Assembly (NCBI RefSeq): GCF_014640555.1
Contig: NZ_BMHE01000011.1
Location: forward strand, 62,001 to 126,000
DNA: 64,000 bases
Direction of reading: 5' to 3'
Origin: Paenibacillus marchantiophytorum
GTDB lineage: Bacteria > Bacillota > Bacilli > Paenibacillales > NBRC-103111
Below are positions 44,891 to 51,831 of this stretch, piece by piece. The position numbers were made by a program, and so were the translations under genes. Numbering within the stretch: the stretch's first letter is position 1; each line of letters starts with the position of its first letter. A model generated the notes under the pieces. That model did not search any database. It was not told the DNA's origin and saw only the letters and a list, made by a program, of their open reading frames with translations.

Positions 44891-45759
44891 GCGTCGATGC
44901 CTCCTTTGACAGATGATTGTTTACGCGCGTGGAGATGGCCGATCGTGTCTATACCAGGACTTTTACTGCCAAGCTCGACCTCTTTCTCTCCATAAAAACC
45001 ATGAAAATCGGACCCGCCAGTCATGACTAAGTCATATTTCAAAGCGAATTCTCGCGCTTGATCTTCATCCTCCGGTCCATGCAGCGGATGCCAAACCTCA
45101 ATGCCTTGAAGTCCCGCTTGCACAAGCTCCGGCACAACTTCGAAGCTCCGATATTGACCAGGATGGGCAAGGACGGGGACTCCGCCTGCCTCCACAATGG
45201 CGCGAATAGCATCGCAAGCATCCACATACTTGGTCGGAATATATGCCGTGCCTTGCGATTCTCCATTTTGACCGCGCGCGAACAGTTTTTTGTATAAATC
45301 GCCATAGATTGTCGTGGTATAACCCTGATCTATTAACGCATGCATAATATGCTGTTTGTAAACTCCCGTACCTCCTGCGGCGTACTTGAGCACTTGCTCC
45401 CACGTAATGGAATAGCCCGCTTCAATCAGTCTATCCACTGCCATTCGACAGCCATCGTGGCGCATCTCCAGCAGCGGACTGCACAGCGTTTCAAGTGCGG
45501 CATGTCCAGGCTCGATATAATAACCAAGAATATGCACTCTGCGATTTCTTCTAAAGTCATAGGCCGAAACTTCAATACCTGGGATAATCTCAATCCCCCG
45601 TTCCAACCCTCTATTTATCATCTCACTGATCTCCATTGTCGTATCATGGTTCGTTATCGCTAGATGACGAATATCTTCCTTAACAGCCAACTCCAACATT
45701 TCCTCAAAAGTGAACGAACCGTCTGACAAATTCGTATGGCAGTGTAACTCTACTTTCAT
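44887..45759 (-). CDS. PHP-domain phosphodiesterase, probable PhnPP (ribose cyclic-phosphate hydrolase)
   Basis: 290 residues from ATG at 45759, five bases after GGAGG. The PHP motifs are clear: VELHCHTNLSDGSF at the N-terminus (His6, His8, Asp13), LAITNHDTT, GIEVSAY, VPVLAHPGQY and MTGGSDFHG. In Eggerthella a PHP enzyme converts 5-phosphoribosyl 1,2-cyclic phosphate, the product of PhnJ, to ribose bisphosphate. Its place as first gene of this operon, which lacks the usual metallo-beta-lactamase PhnP, supports that role here. General PHP phosphoesterase function is sure; the exact substrate is inferred. Confidence 0.82.
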   Translation of the reverse strand: MKVELHCHTNLSDGSFTFEEMLELAVKEDIRHLAITNHDTTMEISEMINRGLERGIEIIPGIEVSAYDFRRNRRVHILGYYIEPGHAALETLCSPLLEMRHDGCRMAVDRLIEAGYSITWEQVLKYAAGGTGVYKQHIMHALIDQGYTTTIYGDLYKKLFARGQNGESQGTAYIPTKYVDACDAIRAIVEAGGVPVLAHPGQYRSFEVVPELVQAGLQGIEVWHPLHGPEDEDQAREFALKYDLVMTGGSDFHGFYGEKEVELGSKSPGIDTIGHLHARKQSSVKGGIDA

Positions 45760-45825
45760 ATAAACCTCCACGAAATTTGGTATGGGTACGAAAGGTCTGC
45801 GACTCGCAAAGCCTCATGCATGCAC

Positions 45826-45855
45826 GTTAGTAATTGTCTATGGACCTAGTCTAAC
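45826..45855 (-). promoter_or_regulatory. Candidate operator upstream of the phosphonate operon
   Basis: GTTAG and CTAAC flank TTGTCTATGGACCTAGTC, which holds two GTCTA half-sites 13 bp apart, 70-100 bases before the first gene. HutC/PhnF-type regulators bind sites of this general sort. A good -10 box is not evident, so this is tentative. Confidence 0.3.
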
Positions 45856-46001
45856 TTGATGCCAAGTTGCAAGGGTCAATGCAGTGTAATGCTCACGTTA
45901 AGAAACTGTAAATTATCGACAAAAGTTGCTGGATTCCTTCCAATAGCTGTGCCTCTGAAGGAGAAGATAATAGAATCGCCGCAATGGTGGGGATACAAAA
46001 A

Positions 46002-46057
46002 AATGCAAATAGAGGGAATGCAAAATAACAATGCAAATAGAGGGAATGCAAATAACC
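46002..46057. repeat. 28-bp tandem duplication with four ATGCAAA motifs
   Basis: The unit starting AATGCAAATAGAGGGAATGC occurs at 46002-46029 and 46030-46057. Each unit carries ATGCAAA twice, giving four evenly placed copies about 245-300 bp upstream of the phosphonate operon start. It is followed at once by a hairpin ACCTAGCC-TGC-GGCTAGGT (46054-46072). Confidence 0.8.
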
Positions 46058-46107
46058 TAGCCTGCGGCTAGGTCACCAATTCCATGCACCTTGAGGCAAG
46101 CCCAAGC

Positions 46108-46322
46108 CCCCCCTTACGAACTCAATACCCTTTATTCAATCATAATCGCTCCTTCTGAAAATCTAACGATTTCCAGATGCGCTATTTCAAGAAAACAAAC
46201 ACCTTTCCGCCTAAAAGCTGCTCGATAACGCCAATCCAGTTCATTAGATCGCCAAAGTAGCCATCTTCTCGTCAATAAGCATCATACAGTTCATTAGATG
46301 CCCTTGAGACCAAAAACCACCG
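46108..46322. repeat. Element B, copy 4
   Basis: Left end CCCCTTACGAACTCAATACC as in copy 2; GAAAATCTAACGATTTCCAG; CGATAACGCCAATCCAGTTC; right end TACAGTTCATTAGATGCCCT then CAAAAACCACCGC. Copies 2 and 4 are the closest pair. Confidence 0.85.
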
Positions 46323-46343
46323 CAGCAAAGAAGTCTGCGGTGG
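46311..46343 (-). terminator. Intrinsic terminator-like hairpin at the end of element B copy 4
   Basis: Perfect 9-bp stem CCACCGCAG/CTGCGGTGG with TTTTTGG on the minus strand. No minus-strand gene lies just upstream, so it may be a remnant of a lost gene or part of the element; copy 2 keeps a trace (GAAAACCGCCG). Confidence 0.7.
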
Positions 46344-46404
46344 ACAGCACTAATAAAGGGGTAAGCTTCGCTCACCCCTAACCCATAAACATATAAAGTC
46401 CGAA

Positions 46405-46765
46405 AGAAAAGCGGCTTTGCCGCCCTAAGAAATGAGCGTCTTCATAGCGGTTTTCAGCAATCTAGCGAATCCTAGTTCCCTTTGGGCTTTGCAATGACAA
46501 AGAGTGTCGTGTGAAAAGGAACTATGATCCGCTAAATGGAGAGAAATGGGGTAAACGTAGCATGAAAGAGAACTGAGATCCGCTATTTAAGCGGAACCTG
46601 CTGATTCCAACCAGGAAATGGTGCAATAGCGGATCGTAGTTCCCTCTGGCGTGGAATATGGCGGTTTTCAGAATTATAGCGCCCTGTAGTTCCCTCTGGA
46701 TCCCTATCATGAAACATTTTCCGAAAATCGCGGCTTGACGTTCCCTTATCTTCGCGCGATAGCAA
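46405..46765. repeat. Element A, copy 4 (expanded, rearranged)
   Basis: Left end GCGGCTTTGCCGCCCTAAGA. Five motifs instead of four: inverted at 46461-46480, forward at 46517-46538 and 46568-46588, inverted at 46624-46644 and 46674-46694. Forward copies are 51 bp apart and the later inverted copies 50 bp. The core variant is GATCCGCTATTT instead of GTACGCTATTT. The most diverged full copy. Confidence 0.8.
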
Positions 46766-46861
46766 GCTAGAAGATCTCATTCTGCCACATAGCTTGTATA
46801 TAACTCCAAACCAGCAGCAATTCGAACAAATAAGTACGGTTCACAGCTACCTTGTTTTCAT

Positions 46862-46983
46862 TTCATCTCATCTCATCATCATCTCATCATCATCTCATCT
46901 CATCTCATCTCATCTCATCTCATCTCATCTCATCTCATCTCGTCTCGTCATCTCATCTCATCTCATCTCATCATCATCATCTT
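46862..46983. repeat. Pentanucleotide microsatellite (CATCT)n with CATCAT interruptions
   Basis: About 120 bp made almost only of CATCT units, interrupted by CATCAT triplets and two CGTCT variants. No stop codons arise in the plus-strand frames inside the tract, so it inflates apparent open frames, but no gene with a start site and recognisable domain spans it. Confidence 0.9.
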
Positions 46984-47085
46984 GTCGCATCGAACCATTC
47001 CATCGTGATGGGGCCGCCTACAACCCAAGCCTGGAGACTGGCGTCAATCTCCAACATTTAAATTCTGGGCAAGCTTCACTCACCC

Positions 47086-47440
47086 CAACCCAAAAACATA
47101 TCTCTTAGACCTACGTCGATTATCAAGATAACCTGTCGATGGTTGACTTGACATACGTCCTCAGACAAGACCCGGGCTCCACTCTTCCGTTTCTGCGCAT
47201 GAACACATCATGCAGAAACACCCCTTGCACCAAAAAGGCACCACCTTAAGATCATGAAACCCTTCACATCCGAGCAGCTTAATCCCTTTTTTCGAGTCTC
47301 CACAATCCGGAAATTTCCGGATTAATTTCAGCACTACGGGACGTATCTTTTTGCCATGCTTGCTTTTAAAGTCTTCTCAGTACCGATTCTCATCAAAAAA
47401 ATTCGGTGCAGGATGTCCTGTTTCATATTCTAAATGTGCC
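47086..47440 (-). pseudogene. IS91-family transposase remnant (N-terminal zinc-binding part)
   Basis: The minus strand reads, in pieces, ETGHPAPNFFDENRY, a stop, then EDFKSKHGKKIRPVVLKLIR, KFPDCGDSKKGIKLLGCEG, HDLKVVPFWCKGCFCMMCSC and AETEEW, then after a +1 shift SEDVCQVNHRQVILIIDV. The CxxC...PF.CKG.FC..C pattern and EDV.QVNHR.VI follow the zinc finger and start of the catalytic domain of IS91-type transposases. At least one stop, one frameshift and loss of the catalytic tyrosine region show it is dead. No terminal structures were identified. Confidence 0.65.
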
Positions 47441-47500
47441 ATAAAACTAAAAAGGGAGAATCCCTTAAATCCACCCAAAACTTATACTTTCTGGCACACG

Positions 47501-47525
47501 AAAAACCTAGCCCGCAGGCTAGGTT
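47501..47525 (-). terminator. Intrinsic terminator of the FAA hydrolase/aminotransferase operon
   Basis: Stem AACCTAGCC/GGCTAGGTT with loop CGCA and a T-run on the minus strand, about 85 bases past the FAA hydrolase stop. Nearly the reverse complement of the hairpin at 46054-46072. Confidence 0.8.
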
Positions 47526-47608
47526 CTTTAACTATTTGCGAAGCTGAATCTTAAGCTCCCCTGTGAATGGCATTACGCGCGAGATTGCTATGAGGGACAA
47601 TCAGGCAC

Positions 47609-48514
47609 CTATGACTCCGAAACCATCCGATTCGTCAAGGTTCCGAGCTTTTCAATTTCAATCGACACGATATCCCCATCCTTGAGATACACTTGCTTAT
47701 CAGGTGGATATCCCAATACTACGCCTTCAGGAGTTCCTGTTAGAATGATATCGCCAGGTACGAGCGTCATATGCTGGGATATGTAGCTGACAATCTCATC
47801 ACAATGGAAAATCATGTCCGAAGTGTTCGACTGCTGCCGCACTTCTCCATTCACATAGGTCTTAATTTCAAGATCATTGGGATTAGCTATTTCATCTGCC
47901 GTTACCAGATATGGGCCGATCGGCGCGAATTTATCGCAAGATTTGCCCAGCAGCCATTGCTGTGTTCTCACCTGCAAATCACGAGCAGACAGATCATTGG
48001 CGTTGCAGTAGCCTAAAACATAGTCCAACGCTTCATCCTTGGAAATTGATTTGGCTGTTCTACCAATGACAATTGCTAATTCTGCCTCATAATCTACTTT
48101 CTCCGAAACCTTCGGCAACGGAATGTCATCACCATGGCCTGTAATAGTATTGTTGAATTTATTGAACAGAATCGGATACTGCGGGATTGGAGCGCCCGTT
48201 TCCTCCGCATGCCTGCGATAATTAAGTCCTACGCAAATGATTTTATTCGGGTGCGTGACACAAGGACCAAGATCCAAAGTCGACTCCTCCCTTACATATG
48301 CGGTTTTGTCGTTTACCGAGGCGACCACCTGATTGGTGTAATTCCGGAGATCATTTAACGCTCCAGCACCCCCGGCAATCACTTCCTGAATGGTAGTCGG
48401 TATTGCTTTTTCGGAAGGCACAGCGGAGAGTGCTGCCAAGACGTCAAGCACGCCCTGCTCCTTTTTCACACCTAAACGGTAGGTCCCATCCAGCATAAAT
48501 GTTAGTAATTTCAT
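47609..48514 (-). CDS. Fumarylacetoacetate hydrolase (FAH) family protein
   Basis: 301 residues from ATG at 48514, ten bases after GGAG. The FAH fold and metal site are visible: ICVGLNYRRHAEETGAPIPQ, VDYEAELAIVIGRTAKSI with the metal glutamates, YCNANDLSARDLQ and GDIILTGTPEGVVLGY. Family members hydrolyse or decarboxylate beta-dicarbonyl compounds in catabolic pathways (ureidoglycolate lyase, 2,4-diketo-3-deoxy sugar acids, aromatic cleavage products). It follows the aminotransferase gene by 24 bases in one operon, so it probably acts on a product of it. The substrate is unknown. Confidence 0.88.
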   Translation of the reverse strand: MKLLTFMLDGTYRLGVKKEQGVLDVLAALSAVPSEKAIPTTIQEVIAGGAGALNDLRNYTNQVVASVNDKTAYVREESTLDLGPCVTHPNKIICVGLNYRRHAEETGAPIPQYPILFNKFNNTITGHGDDIPLPKVSEKVDYEAELAIVIGRTAKSISKDEALDYVLGYCNANDLSARDLQVRTQQWLLGKSCDKFAPIGPYLVTADEIANPNDLEIKTYVNGEVRQQSNTSDMIFHCDEIVSYISQHMTLVPGDIILTGTPEGVVLGYPPDKQVYLKDGDIVSIEIEKLGTLTNRMVSES

Positions 48515-48538
48515 AGTCAAAATACTCCTAACTATCGC

Positions 48539-49828
48539 TTATTTGCTGATTAGCTCTTTCAAGACAGATTCAATGATGTCCAGTGTTGTGTCAACATCCT
48601 GATCCGTATGACTATAACTGATATGATTGCGCTTAATGTTCATCGGCATCTTGTAAATGCCTTTTTCGATAAGTCTCTTCCGATAAGCTACATACAGCTC
48701 CGCATCATTTTGCTGCAAATCCGAGTAGTTTTTAGGTTCGCTTGTCATGAAATACGTCGTCCACACCGAACCGAAGCCTGCTACAAACGCCTCGATGCCC
48801 AGCCGCTCGTGGATGCCACGAATGCCGGAGCGCATCTTCTCGCCCAAGCGGAAAATGTGCTCATGCACCGGTTCATTCTCCATGAGCTCAAGCGTTGCGA
48901 TAGAGGCGGACGTGCCTACGGCATGACCATTGTAGGTTCCCGCAAACCAGACGTCTCCGCCCGGATACGTATTGAAACGCTGCATGTAGTCACGTTTACC
49001 TGCTACTGCGGCAATAGGGTAGCCGTTTGCCATCGCTTTCCCCATCGTTGTCAAATCAGGCGTTACCCCTGCCACCTTCTGGAAACCCCCGATATCATGA
49101 CGGAAGCCAGTGATCACTTCATCAAAGATAAGCAGCGCTCCATGCGCCGTGCATAGCTCACGGAGTCCTTCCAGGAAGCCAGGCTGCGGCATCACACAAC
49201 CGATGTTGTGCGGAATCGGCTCCACGATTAAAGAAGCAATTTGCCCTTTATTCTCACGGAAAGTCCTTTCCACATCATCAAGATCATTAAAGGTGCAGAC
49301 CAGCGTGTTATCTATGGCTTCGTCCAGCATGCCAGCCGAACCTGGATCGCGTTTGCCAATCATGTCCCAAGAGCTAAGCATGTTGCGAGCGACATAATCA
49401 TGCCAGCCGTGGTAGCAGCCTTGAAATTTAATCAGCTTGTTGCGCCCAGTAATCGCGCGTGTTAAGCGAATCGCATGATACGTAGCCTCAGATCCCGAAT
49501 TGCAAAAAAGCACTTGCTCGGATGAAGGAACATGCTGGCAAATCTTACGAGCCAGTTCAACTTCCAGATCCGTACAGCCAACACCGTACAAATCGGTTCG
49601 TTCAATCGCTTCAATGACCTTTTTATTCACATAAGGATGGCTATGACCAAGAATGATAGGCCCAAAAGCACCTTGATAGTCAATGTACTTGTTCCCTTCC
49701 GCATCATAAATGTAAGCGCCCTCTCCTTTGGTGAAGACTTTCATGGGGTTTACGTTGCGAATGGACGTATGCACGCCGCCTGGCGAATAAAGCTTCGATT
49801 CTTCATAGAGTTCTGCATTTTTGGACAT
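48539..49828 (-). CDS. Class III aminotransferase (glutamate-1-semialdehyde aminomutase-like)
   Basis: 429 residues from ATG at 49828, eight bases after GGGAGG. PLP fold type I with YSPGGVHTSIRNVNPM at the start, CNSGSEATYHAIRLTRAITG, LIFDEVITGFR with the PLP-contacting Asp, and the Schiff-base lysine in TTMGKAMANGYP. It resembles HemL, but the operon with an FAH-family enzyme and absence of other haem genes favour a catabolic aminotransferase or aminomutase. A palindromic TTCAATATACTGAA is found upstream. Confidence 0.87.
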   Translation of the reverse strand: MSKNAELYEESKLYSPGGVHTSIRNVNPMKVFTKGEGAYIYDAEGNKYIDYQGAFGPIILGHSHPYVNKKVIEAIERTDLYGVGCTDLEVELARKICQHVPSSEQVLFCNSGSEATYHAIRLTRAITGRNKLIKFQGCYHGWHDYVARNMLSSWDMIGKRDPGSAGMLDEAIDNTLVCTFNDLDDVERTFRENKGQIASLIVEPIPHNIGCVMPQPGFLEGLRELCTAHGALLIFDEVITGFRHDIGGFQKVAGVTPDLTTMGKAMANGYPIAAVAGKRDYMQRFNTYPGGDVWFAGTYNGHAVGTSASIATLELMENEPVHEHIFRLGEKMRSGIRGIHERLGIEAFVAGFGSVWTTYFMTSEPKNYSDLQQNDAELYVAYRKRLIEKGIYKMPMNIKRNHISYSHTDQDVDTTLDIIESVLKELISK

Positions 49829-49869
49829 GTGTTGACCCTCCCGAAAATAAATCAATTGGTTAACTAAAG

Positions 49870-49883
49870 TTCAATATACTGAA
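49870..49883. promoter_or_regulatory. Imperfect palindrome upstream of the aminotransferase operon
   Basis: TTCAATATACTGAA, six of seven pairs matching, 42 bases before the start codon in a very AT-rich 170-bp region. Candidate repressor site; no obvious cognate regulator is adjacent. Confidence 0.35.
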
Positions 49884-50000
49884 TTTCATTTACGGTTATT
49901 ATATCGCTTATATATCTTTATTTCAACTGTATTTTAATATTAAAAACAATATATAGAACAACATTCCATATATTAATTGAATCACACTGAACTTATAGCC

Positions 50001-50051
50001 AAAAAAAAGATCGTAATCATCCGGCATCCTTTGCCTTCGTGAAAACGATCT
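50001..50051 (-). terminator. Intrinsic terminator of the second tatA
   Basis: Outer arms AGATCGT/ACGATCT with an inner short stem and eight T on the minus strand, 27 bases past the tatA stop. Confidence 0.75.
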
Positions 50052-50077
50052 ATGCTCTTGCATGATTCAAAAGCTAA

Positions 50078-50290
50078 TTAACGCCTGTTGACATCGTCAG
50101 CAGAAGACTCCTTGCGAGGCTGTGCCTGTGATTGCGGATCATCAGGCCCCAGTAATTCCTTGGTTCCGTTTTTAAATTCCTTCAAGGTCTTGCCGAACGC
50201 CCGACCTAATTCCGGCAGTTTGCTGGGCCCGAACAAGACAAGAGCCGTTATAAGCAATAACAGAATGGTTGAAGCACTAAAATGCGGCAC
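50078..50290 (-). CDS. tatA: Sec-independent protein translocase subunit TatA (second copy)
   Basis: 70 residues: membrane helix [20 protein letters not shown], conserved [20 protein letters not shown] amphipathic part, and a polar tail. Paralogue of the TatA at 10938. No tatC accompanies it here. It lies 40 bases downstream of the GntR/SBP regulator and 1.5 kb from a gene with a twin-arginine signal (51832-54243), so it may serve that substrate together with the TatC encoded elsewhere. Confidence 0.92.
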   Translation of the reverse strand: MPHFSASTILLLLITALVLFGPSKLPELGRAFGKTLKEFKNGTKELLGPDDPQSQAQPRKESSADDVNRR

Positions 50291-50330
50291 CTAACTTCCC
50301 CCTCTTGGTTACGGTTCAAATAGCTGCTAT

Positions 50331-51710
50331 TTATGTTGTACTAAGCGTAAGGCGCTCCTCGATTTGCGCGCACAAAGCCTCTTCCGTTTCCAAACCTGCC
50401 CAATACATCTTCAATTCCTGGTTAATCTCGGACAACTCTCTTGCACTAATGGCCAAATCCGTGAAATATCTAAAACCCGGAATCGTTTCGCGAAACAGCG
50501 AAAATCGGGAAGGCAGGTACCGCTTTTCTTCCCCAACCCATTCAGCGGCTGATTTTCTGGCAGGAAGACTATAGGTATGCTGCCGAACGAATAGCTGCGC
50601 TTTCGTGCTCGTTAGAAATTCGACCAGCTTGACGGCGGCGTCTTTGACGTTCGACTGACGGTTGACAGCAAGCCCCGTGTTAAGCAGCATGGTCATCGGC
50701 GTGCCGAAGTGCGGCACAGGCGCGACGTCAAAGGACAGCCGCTCACCGAGCAAATAGTTCAAGTAAAAATAACTGGTCATAATCATCGACGCTTTGCCCT
50801 TAGCCAAGAGCAGTTCCGATTCGCCTGTCGTAATCCCTTCTGACAGGGAGGGAATACTGTGTTTCATCTCCCCGCAGTAGCGAAGCGCATCCATCATCGG
50901 CGTTCCGGCAAGTTTAAGCCGACCGTCTTCATGCCTCTCGAACTTTTTACCGGTTTGCAACAGCAGTAAAGGCCAACGATTAGATGAATACAAGTCGCAA
51001 TGAAAACCAAGCCGTTCATTTGGAATGGCCAGCTTTGACGAATATTCGATCAAGTCCTTCCATTGCCAACTGCTATCCGGTTCGGACAAATTCGCCGCTT
51101 GAAAATGCTCACGGTTATAGCACAGAATGAGTGGGGAGAAAATGAACGGCTGCACAAGCTGGCGGCCCTCCACCTGAAAGGCATCTGACAAGAACGCATA
51201 CAGCTCTGGATTCCGTTCCATCGGCTCCAGCAGTCCTTCGTCTCCATTTTCCGCGCATTCCTGAAAATTCTTGAAGTTCATCATCACCACGTCAAGCAGG
51301 CCGCTGGACAAGTACTCGCTGATATAACCGTAATTGTTGCTGGAGGTAGGCACAGCTTGTACCCGAATATGCGGGTTTTCCTTTTGAAAGATGGCGAGCA
51401 GCCTGTGCAAATCGGCTTCGCCAGTTACGGAGCTATGGAAGCCTAGCTTCACAGTAACGAAGGCGCCGTCCGGTGGACCGACAACCTTGGTGCCGACGCG
51501 CGGTATTTTCTCAATCAACCCTTCTGCGACAAGAACTTCGAGCCCTTTGCGCACAGATTGGTTGCTCAAAAAGAATTGCGCAGCGAACGTCTTCTCAGAA
51601 GGCAGATATTCCCCCACCGCCCGCTTTCCTGTCAATATGTCTTCCCGCAGCGTACTGACGAGTTCGCTTAACCGTTCACGGGACGTCTTGCGTATTGTCC
51701 GTTCTTCCAT
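50331..51710 (-). CDS. GntR DNA-binding domain fused to an extracellular-type solute-binding protein
   Basis: 459 residues. Residues 1-72 are a GntR winged helix (LREDILTGKRAVGEYLPSEK; FLSNQSVRKGLEVLVAEGLI). Residues about 88-459 are a type-1 sugar solute-binding protein (FVTVKLGFHSSVTGEADLHR; PFIFSPLILCYNREHF; SAVKLVEFLTSTKAQLF-like end). There is no signal peptide or membrane helix, so the binding domain works in the cytoplasm as a ligand sensor. It belongs to the carbohydrate locus to its right and likely regulates it by binding an imported oligosaccharide. ATG at 51710 follows GAGG by seven bases. Confidence 0.9.
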   Translation of the reverse strand: MEERTIRKTSRERLSELVSTLREDILTGKRAVGEYLPSEKTFAAQFFLSNQSVRKGLEVLVAEGLIEKIPRVGTKVVGPPDGAFVTVKLGFHSSVTGEADLHRLLAIFQKENPHIRVQAVPTSSNNYGYISEYLSSGLLDVVMMNFKNFQECAENGDEGLLEPMERNPELYAFLSDAFQVEGRQLVQPFIFSPLILCYNREHFQAANLSEPDSSWQWKDLIEYSSKLAIPNERLGFHCDLYSSNRWPLLLLQTGKKFERHEDGRLKLAGTPMMDALRYCGEMKHSIPSLSEGITTGESELLLAKGKASMIMTSYFYLNYLLGERLSFDVAPVPHFGTPMTMLLNTGLAVNRQSNVKDAAVKLVEFLTSTKAQLFVRQHTYSLPARKSAAEWVGEEKRYLPSRFSLFRETIPGFRYFTDLAISARELSEINQELKMYWAGLETEEALCAQIEERLTLSTT

Positions 51711-51831
51711 CGTTAGACCTCATTTCCATCCGATACACTGTCAAGATCAGGAAGCAACAGTCCCTTCCTGCATCTGCATTGCTAATTTTATTATAGCCAT
51801 GTTCCACCATTACCTGTCAATGTACTTGGGA

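Noticed and set aside
45994..46072. Phage attachment site or integron at the tandem duplication
   Set aside because: No integrase or tRNA gene is in the window; only two repeat units.
46794..47108. Plus-strand open frame of 104 codons over the CATCT tract
   Set aside because: The frame is open because the repeat has no stop codons; the product is SSHLIS repeats without a domain and there is no proper ribosome site.
47304..47323. Perfect 20-bp palindrome AATCCGGAAATTTCCGGATT
   Set aside because: It falls inside the IS91-type transposase remnant in the reading frame (IRKFPD), so it is probably an accident of coding sequence and not an operator.
48539..49828. HemL of haem biosynthesis
   Set aside because: No other haem genes are near and it is in an operon with an FAH-family enzyme; called only as HemL-like aminotransferase.
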